Source of the DNA: Nitrospira sp.
GTDB lineage: Bacteria > Nitrospirota > Nitrospiria > Nitrospirales > Nitrospiraceae
NCBI GenBank assembly: GCA_024998595.1
Contig: JACOEK010000002.1
Span: 434,001-498,000 of the forward strand
Length of the DNA: 64,000 nucleotides
Direction: 5' to 3'
Under the pieces are notes generated by a model. The model saw nothing but the letters and a program-made list of their open reading frames with translations. It was not told the origin of the DNA and did not search any database. Both the position numbers and the translations under genes were made by a program. Each line of letters starts with the position of its first letter. The first letter of the stretch is position 1. This document shows, piece by piece, positions 36,141 to 45,756 of this stretch.

Positions 36141-36508
36141 CCCCGGCCAAGGAGGGCCTCGCATTGATCCGTTTGATATTGGTAGGAACGGTGTTGCTGC
36201 TTGCGCTGTCGTTCTTCCTGCAGAATCAGGAACAAGAGGTCACCCTACGGTATTTTTTCGGCCTTCGATCGGCCTCCATTCTGATTTATAAGCCGATCCT
36301 GGCGGCCTTCGGCGTCGGGCTGCTGGTGTCCGGCATTCTGCTCTTTCCAGCCTGGGTACGCGGACGGATCGAATTGCGACGAAAAACCAAGGCCCTACAG
36401 GAAGCCGAAGTCGATCTGGAGCGGCTGCGTCAGGCGCTCGACAAAGCCGCCCGCCGCGTGGGAGCGTCTTCGGACATTCCTTCTGAGGGAGAACCTGTCG
36501 ATGGGTGA
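36137..36508 (+). CDS. LapA-family (DUF1049) inner-membrane protein
   Basis: A 123-residue protein with two transmembrane segments (about 9-27 and 49-69) separated by QNQEQEVTLRYFFGLRS, the DUF1049/LapA signature, and a C-terminal cytoplasmic helix rich in heptads (ELRRKTKALQEAEVDLERLR), probably a coiled coil. LapA proteins assist lipopolysaccharide assembly in enterobacteria; the role here is inferred. It overlaps tsaE (ATGA) and mutS (eight bases). Confidence 0.85.
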   Translation: MTPAKEGLALIRLILVGTVLLLALSFFLQNQEQEVTLRYFFGLRSASILIYKPILAAFGVGLLVSGILLFPAWVRGRIELRRKTKALQEAEVDLERLRQALDKAARRVGASSDIPSEGEPVDG

Positions 36509-39149
36509 CGCTGACGGCACGCCATTGATGCGGCAGTACCGCGATATCAAACAGGCCTACCGTGATGCCATTCTGTTTTTCCGGGTCGGCGATTTCTATG
36601 AAATGTTTCAAGAAGACGCCATCGAAGCATCCAAACTTCTCTCGATTGCGCTGACATCCCGGGATAAATCCAGCGACACTCCGATTCCACTGTGTGGCGT
36701 CCCCTATCATGCCGCCACAAATTATATCGCCAAACTCCTGCGCGCAGGCCGAACGGTGGCGCTTTGCGAGCAAGTCGAAGACCCGAAACTTGCCAAGGGC
36801 TTGGTCCGACGGGAAGTCGTCCGGCTCTACACGCCCGGCACACTGATTGATAGCGAGTTCCTCCCCTCCTCGGAATCCAACGTACTGGCGGCCATCTCCT
36901 CTCGCTTCCGCACCGTTGGTCCGGATCGCAAAGAGCATTCATTCGGCCTTGCGACGATTGAGGTTTCAACCGGAGAATTCTGGCTCTGCGAATTTCACGG
37001 CTCGCTGGCACCGGCTGCTCTTCTGGACGAACTCGCACGCCTTGACCCGAAAGAATTGCTGTATGCCGACGGGGTGACACCGGGAGAACAATCCTGGATG
37101 GCTGAATTGACCGGCCCCCGCTGCTGCGCACAACCGGCCAGCTGGTTTGAGTTGGATACCGGTCGCGCCATGCTCCAAGAACACTTCCATGTGCATTCGC
37201 TGGATGCCTTCGGGTGTCACCAGCTCACCTTGGGCATCCAAGCCGGAGCAGCCGTGTTGCGCTATGTCAGAGAGACACAGCCATCGGCCTCGCTCGATCA
37301 CATTCGACATCTGCGGGTCAGACAATCGCACGACGCCATGCATCTGGACAGCGTCACCATTCGCAACCTGGAACTCGTCAAACCTGCCGGCCGTTGGGAC
37401 GAATCGTCGAATGGCCGTTCGCCTTATACGCTGCTGGGTGTCCTCGACCGCACCGTCACCGCGATGGGCAGCCGGTTGCTCCGCGAGTGGCTCCTGCGCC
37501 CACTGATAAGCTGCGCCCCTATCGAAGCGCGTCTCACCGCGGTCGATGAACTCAAACAGAGCATTGAACCGCGGGTTCGCCTTCGAACGGCGCTACGAAC
37601 CGTCCAAGACATTTCACGACTCTGCGGTCGGATCTCTCTCGGAGTCGCCAATCCTCGCGACATGTTGGCCCTGAAACTCTCGTTATCCTCCCTGCCGGCA
37701 ATTCAGGCCGAACTCGCTCCCCTGCAGGCCCCGCTCCTCGCTGAGCTCGCGGCATCCTGGGATAACGCGCAAGACCTGTTTGATCTGATTGAACAAGCCA
37801 TTCTTCCCGAAGCCCCGATTTCCATTCGTGATGGGGGCATTTTGAAGGACGGGTATCGCCCGGAGGTGGACGAACTTCGCAAAGCAAGCCGTGAAGGGAA
37901 GACCTGGATTGCGGCACTTGAGGCCAAGGAGCGAGAACGGACCGGCGCCGAATCCCTTAAAATTCGCTACAACCAGGTCTTCGGATACTACATCGAACTC
38001 ACAAAAGCCAATCTGGGGAAAGTTCCGCCTGACTATATTCGAAAGCAGACACTGGTCAATGCCGAGCGATTTATGACGGCAGAGTTGAAAGAACTGGAGG
38101 AGCGGGTCACCGGAGCGGATGCCAAACTCACGGCGCTTGAGCAATCGCTCTTCGAACAGCTCAGAACAGGACTCGCCTCCGAAACCGCCCGCCTGCAAGA
38201 CATCAGCCGCAGGCTGGCCGTGCTGGATGTCCTGGCAGCCCTCGCGGAAACCGCTGGATTGAACCAGTATGTGCGGCCGACCATCGACACGGGTGACAGC
38301 CTCTACATCAAGCAAGGCCGTCACCCTGTAGTCGAGCGACTTGATCTCTCCGGAGGGTTTATCCCCAACGACACGCGTCTCGATCTACAGACCAGCCGCC
38401 TTCACATTCTGACAGGTCCCAATATGGCGGGAAAAAGCACGTATCTCCGGCAGGTGGCGCTCATTGCTTTACTGGCCCAAATGGGAAGTTTCGTACCGGC
38501 AGCCGAGGCCAGGATCGGATTGGTCGATCGTATCTTTACGCGGGTCGGAGCTTCCGACAATCTCGCCGGAGGCCAAAGCACTTTTATGGTGGAGATGACC
38601 GAATCGGCGCATATCCTCAATTGTGCGACGGCGCGGAGCCTGATTCTGCTGGATGAAATAGGCCGGGGCACGAGTACCTATGACGGCCTGAGCATTGCCT
38701 GGGCGATTGCGGAATTCATCCAGGATCCAGAACGGCTTGGGGCACGCACGCTCTTCGCGACGCACTATCACGAAATGACCCAACTGGAGGGGCTGCGAAC
38801 AGGGATCACGAACTATTCTGTGGCGGTGAAGGAACGCGACGGGAAAGTATTATTTCTGCGTAAGATCGTCCAGGGAGGAGCTGATCGTAGTTATGGGATA
38901 CATGTCGCCCAACTGGCAGGTCTTCCTGATACGGTCATACAGCGAGCTAAGGCGGTCCTTGCCCAACTAGAATCGACGACCTCTCCGCGTCCCATCCTGG
39001 AAAGTCAGCAAGCCCTTCAATTTGACTCTACGCTGCCGACACCCCATCCCATGCTGGAAGAAGTCCGACAGATGGATCTCTTTTCCATGACACCCCTGGA
39101 TGCGCTCAATCGGCTCGCTGCCTTACAACAACGGCTTCTGAGCGAGTGA
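36501..39149 (+). CDS. mutS: DNA mismatch repair protein MutS
   Basis: An 882-residue mismatch sensor and ATPase. The N-terminal mismatch-binding motif is present (RVGDFYEMF, with F32-x-E34); the ATPase has Walker A GPNMAGKST near 639, Walker B LLDEIGRGTSTYDG and the THYHEMTQL signature. The spacing of connector, lever and clamp domains is standard for MutS1. Last gene of the pdxJ-nnr-tsaE-lapA-mutS run, ended by a hairpin. No mutL is nearby. Confidence 0.97.
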   Translation: MGDADGTPLMRQYRDIKQAYRDAILFFRVGDFYEMFQEDAIEASKLLSIALTSRDKSSDTPIPLCGVPYHAATNYIAKLLRAGRTVALCEQVEDPKLAKGLVRREVVRLYTPGTLIDSEFLPSSESNVLAAISSRFRTVGPDRKEHSFGLATIEVSTGEFWLCEFHGSLAPAALLDELARLDPKELLYADGVTPGEQSWMAELTGPRCCAQPASWFELDTGRAMLQEHFHVHSLDAFGCHQLTLGIQAGAAVLRYVRETQPSASLDHIRHLRVRQSHDAMHLDSVTIRNLELVKPAGRWDESSNGRSPYTLLGVLDRTVTAMGSRLLREWLLRPLISCAPIEARLTAVDELKQSIEPRVRLRTALRTVQDISRLCGRISLGVANPRDMLALKLSLSSLPAIQAELAPLQAPLLAELAASWDNAQDLFDLIEQAILPEAPISIRDGGILKDGYRPEVDELRKASREGKTWIAALEAKERERTGAESLKIRYNQVFGYYIELTKANLGKVPPDYIRKQTLVNAERFMTAELKELEERVTGADAKLTALEQSLFEQLRTGLASETARLQDISRRLAVLDVLAALAETAGLNQYVRPTIDTGDSLYIKQGRHPVVERLDLSGGFIPNDTRLDLQTSRLHILTGPNMAGKSTYLRQVALIALLAQMGSFVPAAEARIGLVDRIFTRVGASDNLAGGQSTFMVEMTESAHILNCATARSLILLDEIGRGTSTYDGLSIAWAIAEFIQDPERLGARTLFATHYHEMTQLEGLRTGITNYSVAVKERDGKVLFLRKIVQGGADRSYGIHVAQLAGLPDTVIQRAKAVLAQLESTTSPRPILESQQALQFDSTLPTPHPMLEEVRQMDLFSMTPLDALNRLAALQQRLLSE

Positions 39150-39193
39150 CGGATCCCCCATCGATCTGTTTCGACTCACGCACTGTCACGAGC

Positions 39194-39229
39194 AAACAAA
39201 AAGGCGGCACCCCTTTCGGGAGTGCCGCC
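39194..39229 (-). terminator. Rho-independent terminator between mutS and secreted protein gene
   Basis: Stem GGCGGCAC (39203-39210) / GTGCCGCC (39222-39229) with an inner CCC/GGG pairing. On the minus strand it is followed by TTTTTGTTT, a good U-tract, ending the secreted-protein operon; on the plus strand it can stop mutS transcripts less efficiently. Confidence 0.82.
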
Positions 39230-39260
39230 TTCTCGCTTCAGGCCAATGGCCTGCTAGAAA

Positions 39261-39938
39261 TCAATGATGCCCACTGCCCTGATTGTACTTGGCCGTCCAA
39301 GGAATCAGGTTGGCAAGCGGCTTGCCATCGGGCAACAAGACATCATACTGCAGAGGCAAATTAGCTCCATCCGGAGTCTTCGGCGATGTGTTCAGCAACG
39401 TCTTCGCGGCGTGGCACGGAGCGTCCACTTCCGTCTTGCCTTCACATTCCTTCAGACGAAGGGATGAGATGCTCTTAGGCTTGCCCATTTCACCTGCATT
39501 ATCATTGAGCTTCTTCACGGAAGTGATCACCCGGTGGTTCTGCTCAGTCTCCTGAGCCACAAACTCCACCAAGGTGGTCGGAGATCCAGGGGGAACTTCC
39601 TTCGCCGCAGCCGGGCCGGAATGCGCACGGGCCATCGACTTCAGTTGCTCCCACACATTCTTGTCCGCAGGATAGAACTTGAGGTTCTTTCCGGGATGGA
39701 CTCTCTGCCACCACAATCCGCTCTCAGCGTTGCCGCCGAACACCGCGATGTTGAGCCAGACAGCTTCATCATACGGATCCAAAATAATCACTCGGCCCTG
39801 AAGCGTCGTGGGCTTGCTCAAATCTCCCCACTCAAAACGCTCCTGGAACGCCTCGATGGCCAGCGCAGTGGAGGCAAAACTTACCACCAAAGCTGCGGCA
39901 GCCATAAAGGTCCACCCTTGCTTTTGAAGCTTCATCAT
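39261..39938 (-). CDS. Secreted protein of unknown function (larger of a pair)
   Basis: About 225 residues with a signal peptide (MKLQKQGWTFMAAAALVVSFASTALA, cut near residue 28). The mature protein is soluble, Trp/Asn-rich (WLNIAVFGGNAESGLWWQRV), with two cysteines (KECEG and PCHAAK) that could form a disulfide. No family is recognised. AAGGAGG lies five and eight bases upstream of tandem ATGs at 39938 and 39935. It follows the smaller secreted gene by 58 bases and both contain a TL(Q/K)GRV segment after the signal, suggesting distant relatedness. A periplasmic role is inferred. Confidence 0.7.
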   Translation of the reverse strand: MMKLQKQGWTFMAAAALVVSFASTALAIEAFQERFEWGDLSKPTTLQGRVIILDPYDEAVWLNIAVFGGNAESGLWWQRVHPGKNLKFYPADKNVWEQLKSMARAHSGPAAAKEVPPGSPTTLVEFVAQETEQNHRVITSVKKLNDNAGEMGKPKSISSLRLKECEGKTEVDAPCHAAKTLLNTSPKTPDGANLPLQYDVLLPDGKPLANLIPWTAKYNQGSGHH

Positions 39939-39996
39939 CACATCCTCCTTAAAGAAGACAAAAGAGTCTAAAGAATGTCGCCTCGCGTATAAAAAT

Positions 39997-40509
39997 CTAC
40001 TTCAAAACCTTGAAACCAGTGATGGTTCGGCCATCGAGGGTCACTTCCATCGCAACAAGCTCCTGCGACGCCTTGATGATTTGATCCATCAAATTCTTAT
40101 CTTTAACTGCCAGACGGACGGTGGTTGCCGCTTGATGCCAGCCGGCATAGGGAGCGTTTTTCTCTGCCCCGCCCGTGAAACCCCAGGCGCAACAGACAAA
40201 CAAAGGATCCGGCGGCTTGACGTCCATGGAGGTAGAAGAACGACCACCACCCTCACCGGAGGCCGGCTCCCCAGTATTCCAGTACTGGATCCCGAAGAGA
40301 AGTTCGTTATCAGGATTGTCGGCCCACTGTGACCACACGCGACCTTTTAAGGTATTCGTGGGTTCACCCTTGAAAAACTTACCACTGCCCGTGGTGACTT
40401 CGCTGGGTCCGCCCCCGGCTGGAGCGTCGGCCGCCATCGAGACACCGGCGGTCAACAAGCCGACAACGGAGGAGACTGCAAGTGCGGCTAGAATTCCGAC
40501 CCTATTCAT
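39997..40509 (-). CDS. Secreted protein of unknown function (smaller of a pair)
   Basis: 170 residues from the ATG at 40509 (AAGGAGG eight bases upstream): signal peptide MNRVGILAALAVSSVVGLLTAG, cleavage near SMA-AD, then a Gly-rich linker, TLKGRVWSQWADNPDNELLFGIQYWN, a vicinal Cys-Cys (FVCCAWGF) and an alpha/beta end (DQIIKASQELVAMEVTLDGRTITGFKVL). The adjacent cysteines are unusual for a periplasmic protein and could form a vicinal disulfide or bind metal. A promoter candidate lies 200 bases upstream. No homologue is recognised. Confidence 0.7.
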   Translation of the reverse strand: MNRVGILAALAVSSVVGLLTAGVSMAADAPAGGGPSEVTTGSGKFFKGEPTNTLKGRVWSQWADNPDNELLFGIQYWNTGEPASGEGGGRSSTSMDVKPPDPLFVCCAWGFTGGAEKNAPYAGWHQAATTVRLAVKDKNLMDQIIKASQELVAMEVTLDGRTITGFKVLK

Positions 40510-40705
40510 AACCCTACCCTCCTTGGAAAAATGATGACCAGAGAACCGTTGAATCACAGTATCCAAAAAAAGAGTCCAAGAAAACAAAAAAAATCAGAGA
40601 ACGCGCTAGCAGGAGGAAGTGCGACACACACCCCCTTTCTCTCTGCTTACCTTCCCCTGTAATGCAGTCGAAATGAATTCGAACTTATAGGATGAAAACG
40701 CGGCC

Positions 40706-40734
40706 ATGGTACTTAAATCCACCAAACGTGTCAA
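40706..40734 (-). promoter_or_regulatory. Promoter of the secreted-protein pair, within a 372-base gap
   Basis: On the minus strand a perfect TTGACA (40734-40729), a 17-base spacer and TACCAT (40711-40706) lie about 200 bases upstream of the gene at 40509. The rest of 40510-40881 is AT-rich with no gene or terminator visible; the long leader could carry regulation. Confidence 0.55.
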
Positions 40735-40881
40735 GAAAATGTTTTTCGAAAATCCTGCGGTGATCGGCATCAATAAAATTCTATGGCTTCAATCAGTTAG
40801 CCACCTGAAACCGTGTCGATAGGGCCCTTTCCCTCTCGCTCCGTCGCTGCTCCGACTGAAGACTGCCGAGCGCATGACCAA

Positions 40882-42135
40882 TTATGACGCAAATGACTGA
40901 AGACTCTTGGCCGGAATGGGCCCGAGCGCCGTGATGGCCAGACAGCGTTGATCTAACAAGGTTTGCGCCACACGATAGACCTGATCCGTGGTAACGCGAT
41001 CAATCTCCCCGATCATTTGTTCGAGAGAGACGTGGCTCCCTTGGGTCAACTCATCCTTCGCCAGCTTACTCATACGGCTATGCGAGCTTTCCAAGCTCAG
41101 CATGAGACTGCCCTTCATTTGATTCTTCACGCGGGCTAGATCCTTCGCATCAATCCCCTTGCTACGGAGCTTCTTCAGTTCACGACATACGACCTCTACG
41201 ACACGCTCAACTTCTTTAGGGCGCGTGCCTGCGTACACAGTCGTCATGCCGCCATCCGAGTATGTGGAGAGGAACGAATAAATCGAATACACGAGACCCC
41301 GCTTCTCCCGCACTTCTTGAAAAAGGCGTGAACTCACACTTCCTCCCAGCACCCCGTTCAGCGCATGGGCCGCGTACCGGTCTGCATGCCCGGCTCCCAA
41401 GCCTTGCAGGCCCAAACAGAGGTGGACTTGCTCCAGCGCTTTACGCCTGACCAGCACCCCGCCACGGACCTCCGGAGGCCGCCGACTCTGCTTGACGGCA
41501 ACACCCTTGTGAGGAGCGGAGAAATAGCGGGCCAAGAGTTGTTCCAGACGCTTCCAGGAGAAGTTTCCGGCCACTGCAACGACGGTACGCTCAGGGTCAT
41601 AGTGAGAACTGACATATGACACCAGATCCCGACGTCCCAGCGCCTGAATTCTCGGAGCCTGCCCCAGGATAGGCCGTCCTAACGGATGGCTGCCGAGGGT
41701 ATGCTTCATATGGAGTTCCTGAACGAGATCCTCAGGATCATCCTGAACCATTCGGATCTCTTCCAGCACCACCTGCTTTTCTTTCTCGACTTCCTTAGAC
41801 TCGAATCGGGAACGATAGAACAGGTCTGAGAGAAGCTCCAGCGCCGCCTCCAGCTGCTGATCGAGCACCTTGACATAAAAGGTCGTCGTTTCACGGGTCG
41901 TGAACGCATTCATCTCACCACCCAGCGCATCAATCTCGCGGGAAATCTGCGTCGCCGACCGGCTTCGCGTTCCTTTGAAAAACATGTGCTCGAGGAAGTG
42001 AGACAGCCCCTCTTCCCCCGGCTGCTCATCGCGGGACCCAACATTGACCCAAATCCCGATCGTGACGGACTTCAACGTCGGGAGTAATTCGGCCACGATG
42101 CGCAACCGGTTGTCGAGAACGATCTTGCGATACAC
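40882..42135 (-). CDS. M16-family zinc metallopeptidase
   Basis: A 417-residue pitrilysin-type protease. The inverted zinc motif HFLEH is at 46-50 with the third ligand in EEIRMVQDDP further on, and the C-terminal half has the R/Y region (GSVSSRLFQEVREKRGLVYSI). This is the single-chain, catalytically active form resembling mitochondrial processing peptidase beta and YmxG, which in Bacillus and many other bacteria lies next to pnp, as here (six bases after pnp). A cytoplasmic or peptide-degrading role is likely; no signal peptide is present. The start is GTG. Confidence 0.92.
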   Translation of the reverse strand: MYRKIVLDNRLRIVAELLPTLKSVTIGIWVNVGSRDEQPGEEGLSHFLEHMFFKGTRSRSATQISREIDALGGEMNAFTTRETTTFYVKVLDQQLEAALELLSDLFYRSRFESKEVEKEKQVVLEEIRMVQDDPEDLVQELHMKHTLGSHPLGRPILGQAPRIQALGRRDLVSYVSSHYDPERTVVAVAGNFSWKRLEQLLARYFSAPHKGVAVKQSRRPPEVRGGVLVRRKALEQVHLCLGLQGLGAGHADRYAAHALNGVLGGSVSSRLFQEVREKRGLVYSIYSFLSTYSDGGMTTVYAGTRPKEVERVVEVVCRELKKLRSKGIDAKDLARVKNQMKGSLMLSLESSHSRMSKLAKDELTQGSHVSLEQMIGEIDRVTTDQVYRVAQTLLDQRCLAITALGPIPAKSLQSFAS

Positions 42136-42141
42136 GATCGA

Positions 42142-44259
42142 TTATCCTGCAGGCGTTGGTTCGGTGGCAGGAGCGCCAGCCGGCGCCGGCATGGCTTCCT
42201 TCCGGCTCAGACGAATCTTGCCCTGCTTATCGATTTCCAGCACCTTCACCTGGATCTGGTCACCCTCAGAGACCTCATCAGTCACCGCCTTCACGCGATG
42301 GTGAGCCAGCTGAGAGATGTGCACCAATCCATCCGTGCCTGGCAGAACCTCGACGAACGCGCCGAAATCCATGATCTTTCGAACCGTCCCGAGATAAATC
42401 TTGCCGACTTCGACTTCTTCGGTCAGGCGCTTGATCATGTCGATAGCCTTCTGTGCCGAGGCTTCGTCCGAGGAGGCAATCGTCACGTCGCCCGTATCCT
42501 CGACATTGATCTTCACACCGGTCTCCGCAATGATGCTGCGGATCATCTTGCCACCTGGGCCGATGACGTCGCGGATCTTATCTTGCTTGATCTTCATCGG
42601 GAATATACGCGGAGCGAAGGCTGACAGCTTGGTGCGCGGTTCAGTCAAGGCCTTGGCCATGCACCCGAGAATGTGCAATCGGCCTGCCTTGGCCTGTGCT
42701 AACGCTTCACGCATCAATGCGGAGGTGATGCCTCCAATCTTGATGTCCATTTGAAGCGCGGTGACGCCGTTCTTCGTGCCGGTCACCTTGAAGTCCATAT
42801 CACCCAGATGATCCTCCAGCCCCAGGATGTCAGACAGGACCAATACCTGGTCGCCTTCCTTGATCAGTCCCATGGCAATGCCCGCCACCGGTTCCTTGAT
42901 CGGCACACCCGCATCCAACAACGCCAGCGTCCCGCCGCACACCGTGGCCATAGAGGACGATCCGTTCGATTCAAGAATTTCCGACACAATTCGAACCGTG
43001 TAGGGGAATTTGTCTTTTCCGGGAATGACCGATTTCAGCGCGCGCTCTGCAAGAGCCCCGTGCCCGACTTCGCGGCGTCCCGGAGATCGTAACGGCCGCG
43101 CTTCGCCGACACTGAAGGGCGGGAAATTGTAGTGCAACATGAAGGTGCGCATGTACTCGCCCTCAAGGGCGTCGATACGCTGTTCATCGTCGGTCGTTCC
43201 CAACGTTACGACCGCTAAACTCTGCGTTTCTCCGCGGGTAAAAACCGCAGACCCGTGCGCACGGGGCAGCACACCCACTTCGCACGTGATCGGACGAATG
43301 TCCGACGGACCGCGCCCATCGGCACGCACCCGCTTTTCGAGGATCATGTTGCGAACTTCGGTGTACTCCAATCCGTGGAACGTGATTTTGACATGCCGGT
43401 CCCGGTTCGGCTCGTCCGATTTGAGCGCGACAAGCGTCTCTGCCAATACCTGATCCAATCGCTCTTGTCGTGCACTCTTATTGGGAATCAAAATGGCTTC
43501 ACGAATCGGCCCGGCCACCAGCTTGCGTACCTGCTCCGCCAAGGCCGCATCGATCGATTCTTGCTTCACCACCCGTTTCGGCTTACCGGCCAACGTGCGA
43601 AGCTCTTCGATCTTCGCCACGATTTTCTTAATCTCGCTGTGCGCCAACTCGATCGCCTCCAGCATGGTCGCTTCAGGCAGTTCATTCGCCCCTGCTTCAA
43701 CCATCATGACAGCATCGGCCGTTCCGGCGACCACGAGATGCAACTCGCTGGTCTCCAGCGTTTCCAAATCGGGATTGACGACAAACTGCCCGTTGACGCG
43801 GCCAATCTTGACCCCTGCGATCGGGCCATTGAATGGGATGGACGAAATCGCCAATGCGGCGGATGCGGCGGTGATGGCAATCACATCAGAGACGCCGGTT
43901 TTGTCTGCCGATAGAACGGAGGTGATGACTTGAGTTTCGAAATAGTACCCTTCGGGAAAGAGAGGACGAAGCGGACGATCGATCAAGCGGCTGGTGAGCA
44001 CTTCCCGCTCCGAGGGACGCCCTTCACGCTTGAAATACCCGCCGGGGATCTTGCCCGCCGCGTATGTCTTTTCCTGGTAATCGACCGTCAACGGCAGGAA
44101 GTCCACTCCCGGCTTTGCGGTTTGTGATGCCACGGCCGTCGCCAGTATCACGGTGTCGCCATACGTGGCCCAGATCGCGCCGTCTGCCTGCTTGGCAATA
44201 CGGCCGGTTTCCAGCGTCAAGCGGCGACCTGCCAGCTCGATGTCTACAACATGTTTCAT
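42142..44259 (-). CDS. pnp: Polynucleotide phosphorylase
   Basis: A 705-residue 3'-5' phosphorolytic exoribonuclease of mRNA turnover. It has two RNase PH domains (about 1-215 and 300-540) with a helical linker, a KH domain (KIRDVIGPGGKMIRSII) and an S1 domain (VGKIYLGTVRKIMDFGAFVEVLPGTDGLVHISQL). The length and architecture are standard. It follows rpsO, as in most bacteria, with a hairpin in the 186-base gap that may act as terminator or RNase processing site, the basis of pnp autoregulation in E. coli. Confidence 0.98.
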   Translation of the reverse strand: MKHVVDIELAGRRLTLETGRIAKQADGAIWATYGDTVILATAVASQTAKPGVDFLPLTVDYQEKTYAAGKIPGGYFKREGRPSEREVLTSRLIDRPLRPLFPEGYYFETQVITSVLSADKTGVSDVIAITAASAALAISSIPFNGPIAGVKIGRVNGQFVVNPDLETLETSELHLVVAGTADAVMMVEAGANELPEATMLEAIELAHSEIKKIVAKIEELRTLAGKPKRVVKQESIDAALAEQVRKLVAGPIREAILIPNKSARQERLDQVLAETLVALKSDEPNRDRHVKITFHGLEYTEVRNMILEKRVRADGRGPSDIRPITCEVGVLPRAHGSAVFTRGETQSLAVVTLGTTDDEQRIDALEGEYMRTFMLHYNFPPFSVGEARPLRSPGRREVGHGALAERALKSVIPGKDKFPYTVRIVSEILESNGSSSMATVCGGTLALLDAGVPIKEPVAGIAMGLIKEGDQVLVLSDILGLEDHLGDMDFKVTGTKNGVTALQMDIKIGGITSALMREALAQAKAGRLHILGCMAKALTEPRTKLSAFAPRIFPMKIKQDKIRDVIGPGGKMIRSIIAETGVKINVEDTGDVTIASSDEASAQKAIDMIKRLTEEVEVGKIYLGTVRKIMDFGAFVEVLPGTDGLVHISQLAHHRVKAVTDEVSEGDQIQVKVLEIDKQGKIRLSRKEAMPAPAGAPATEPTPAG

Positions 44260-44403
44260 CTATGGTCTCCTCCGGTTAAATCCCACAGATGCCCACAGAG
44301 ATACGCTCAATTCGCATACAAAGTCTGGCAAGTCTCTTCGTTGGCCAGGTACAGGCCCATGCGATTGAACGTGTTTCAGTGTTCACCTGCGGGGACAATA
44401 GTT

Positions 44404-44431
44404 CGACCGCCACACGGAATGGTGGCGGTCG
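44404..44431 (-). terminator. Hairpin between rpsO and pnp
   Basis: CGACCGCCAC (44404-44413) pairs with GTGGCGGTCG (44422-44431), a perfect ten-bp stem with an eight-base loop, 15 bases after the rpsO stop. There is no U-tract, so an RNase processing site or partial attenuator is as likely as a terminator. Confidence 0.6.
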
Positions 44432-44445
44432 ATTCGATCACCCGA

Positions 44446-44715
44446 CTACTTGCGAATACCCAGACGTTCGATCACGGCGCGATACCGGGCCTCTTCAACG
44501 TGCCGGAGATAATCCAGCAACCGGCGGCGGCGGCCCACCAGCGTCAACAGTCCACGCCGGGAATGGTGGTCCTTCTTGTGCAGCTTGAAATGTTCCGTCA
44601 AATACGTAATCCGGTTCGTGAGGATGGCGATTTGCACTTCCGGAGAACCGGTGTCCTTCTCATGCTGCTGGAAACTCTTCATCAACTCCGTTTTCACTTC
44701 TTTGACCAGTGCCAT
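44446..44715 (-). CDS. rpsO: 30S ribosomal protein S15
   Basis: An 89-residue protein of the standard length; [38 protein letters not shown] and [11 protein letters not shown] (abridged) are the S15 signatures for binding the 16S rRNA central domain. It sits between truB (six bases after its stop) and pnp, in the near-universal order truB-rpsO-pnp. Confidence 0.98.
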   Translation of the reverse strand: MALVKEVKTELMKSFQQHEKDTGSPEVQIAILTNRITYLTEHFKLHKKDHHSRRGLLTLVGRRRRLLDYLRHVEEARYRAVIERLGIRK

Positions 44716-44721
44716 ACGTCT

Positions 44722-45753
44722 CTACTCCTCTATTGAGTTCGCGATACTACCACCCTGTGATTCGTCTGTGACCAATACCTTCGATACTGCAACCGGCGGC
44801 TCCCCCCCGTTCCGCGCCCGGATGTCTAGTCCGGCCGGCATCGTGCCGATTGCTAATAACCGCCCCGCCTCGTCCTTGATCCGGATAGCCCGGCTCGCCG
44901 CTTCAGGAAGAACCGTCGGCACACCCTGCCAACTCAACACCTCTGAAACCGGTACCGGCATCCCGTGCAGCACCCGCCGGGCCGTCTCCGCGCCAACGCT
45001 GCAGACCGGCAGTCCGGCCAGCGCCTCGTCCAGCGTTAACATGGACGCAGCCAGCGTCCCCTGAACCAGGCGTGTCTCGACTTCATCGACAGTCAATGCC
45101 TGCTCTACCAACAGCGGCCCGACGCGCTCGCGAATCAACGTCGCCATATGGCCGCCGACTCCTAGCTTTTCTCCGATATCCGCACAGAGCGTTCTGATGT
45201 AGGTTCCCTTGGAGCAGGAGACTCGGAGCGTCACATCAGGCAGGTGAATACTCACCACTTCCAAACGAAACACGGTAACTTCACGAGCCTGGCGCGCCAC
45301 ATCCTTGCCGGCACGTGCGGCCTTATAGAGAGGAACCCCCCCAACCTTCACCGCCGAGTACATGGGCGGAACCTGCTGAATACGGCCCTCGAACCCGCCG
45401 ACAACCTCTCGAATACGAGATTCGGTCACGGACTCAAGGGGAGAGCGCTGGAGCACCGTCCCCGTCGCATCTTGGGTATCGGTTGTTTCACCTAACCTGA
45501 GTCCGGCCAGATACGTCTTATCCCACTCGAGCAGATATTCAGCAATGCGGGTGCCCCGGCCGACGAGTAACGGCAAGACGCCTGTTGCCGCAGGATCCAG
45601 GGTGCCTGCATGGCCCAACTTCATACCGCGCAATTTTCCCCGAATCCGGGCGACCACATCGTGTGACGTCCATCCGGCCTCTTTGCGGACATTGAGCACG
45701 CCGTCCTGAACCATTGCGGCCGTATGGGATGCCGTTGATGCGATCATATGCAT
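44722..45753 (-). CDS. truB: tRNA pseudouridine(55) synthase TruB
   Basis: A 343-residue pseudouridylase making the T-loop psi55 of tRNAs. The catalytic aspartate is D53 in GHAGTLDPAATGVL; KTYLAGLRLGETTDTQDATG and CSKGTYIRTLCADIGEKL are the other motifs, and the end is a PUA-like domain. The start (MHMIAS) has two neighbouring ATGs; the conserved part begins around residue 18. Three bases after rbfA. Confidence 0.96.
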   Translation of the reverse strand: MHMIASTASHTAAMVQDGVLNVRKEAGWTSHDVVARIRGKLRGMKLGHAGTLDPAATGVLPLLVGRGTRIAEYLLEWDKTYLAGLRLGETTDTQDATGTVLQRSPLESVTESRIREVVGGFEGRIQQVPPMYSAVKVGGVPLYKAARAGKDVARQAREVTVFRLEVVSIHLPDVTLRVSCSKGTYIRTLCADIGEKLGVGGHMATLIRERVGPLLVEQALTVDEVETRLVQGTLAASMLTLDEALAGLPVCSVGAETARRVLHGMPVPVSEVLSWQGVPTVLPEAASRAIRIKDEAGRLLAIGTMPAGLDIRARNGGEPPVAVSKVLVTDESQGGSIANSIEE

Positions 45754-45756
45754 AGA

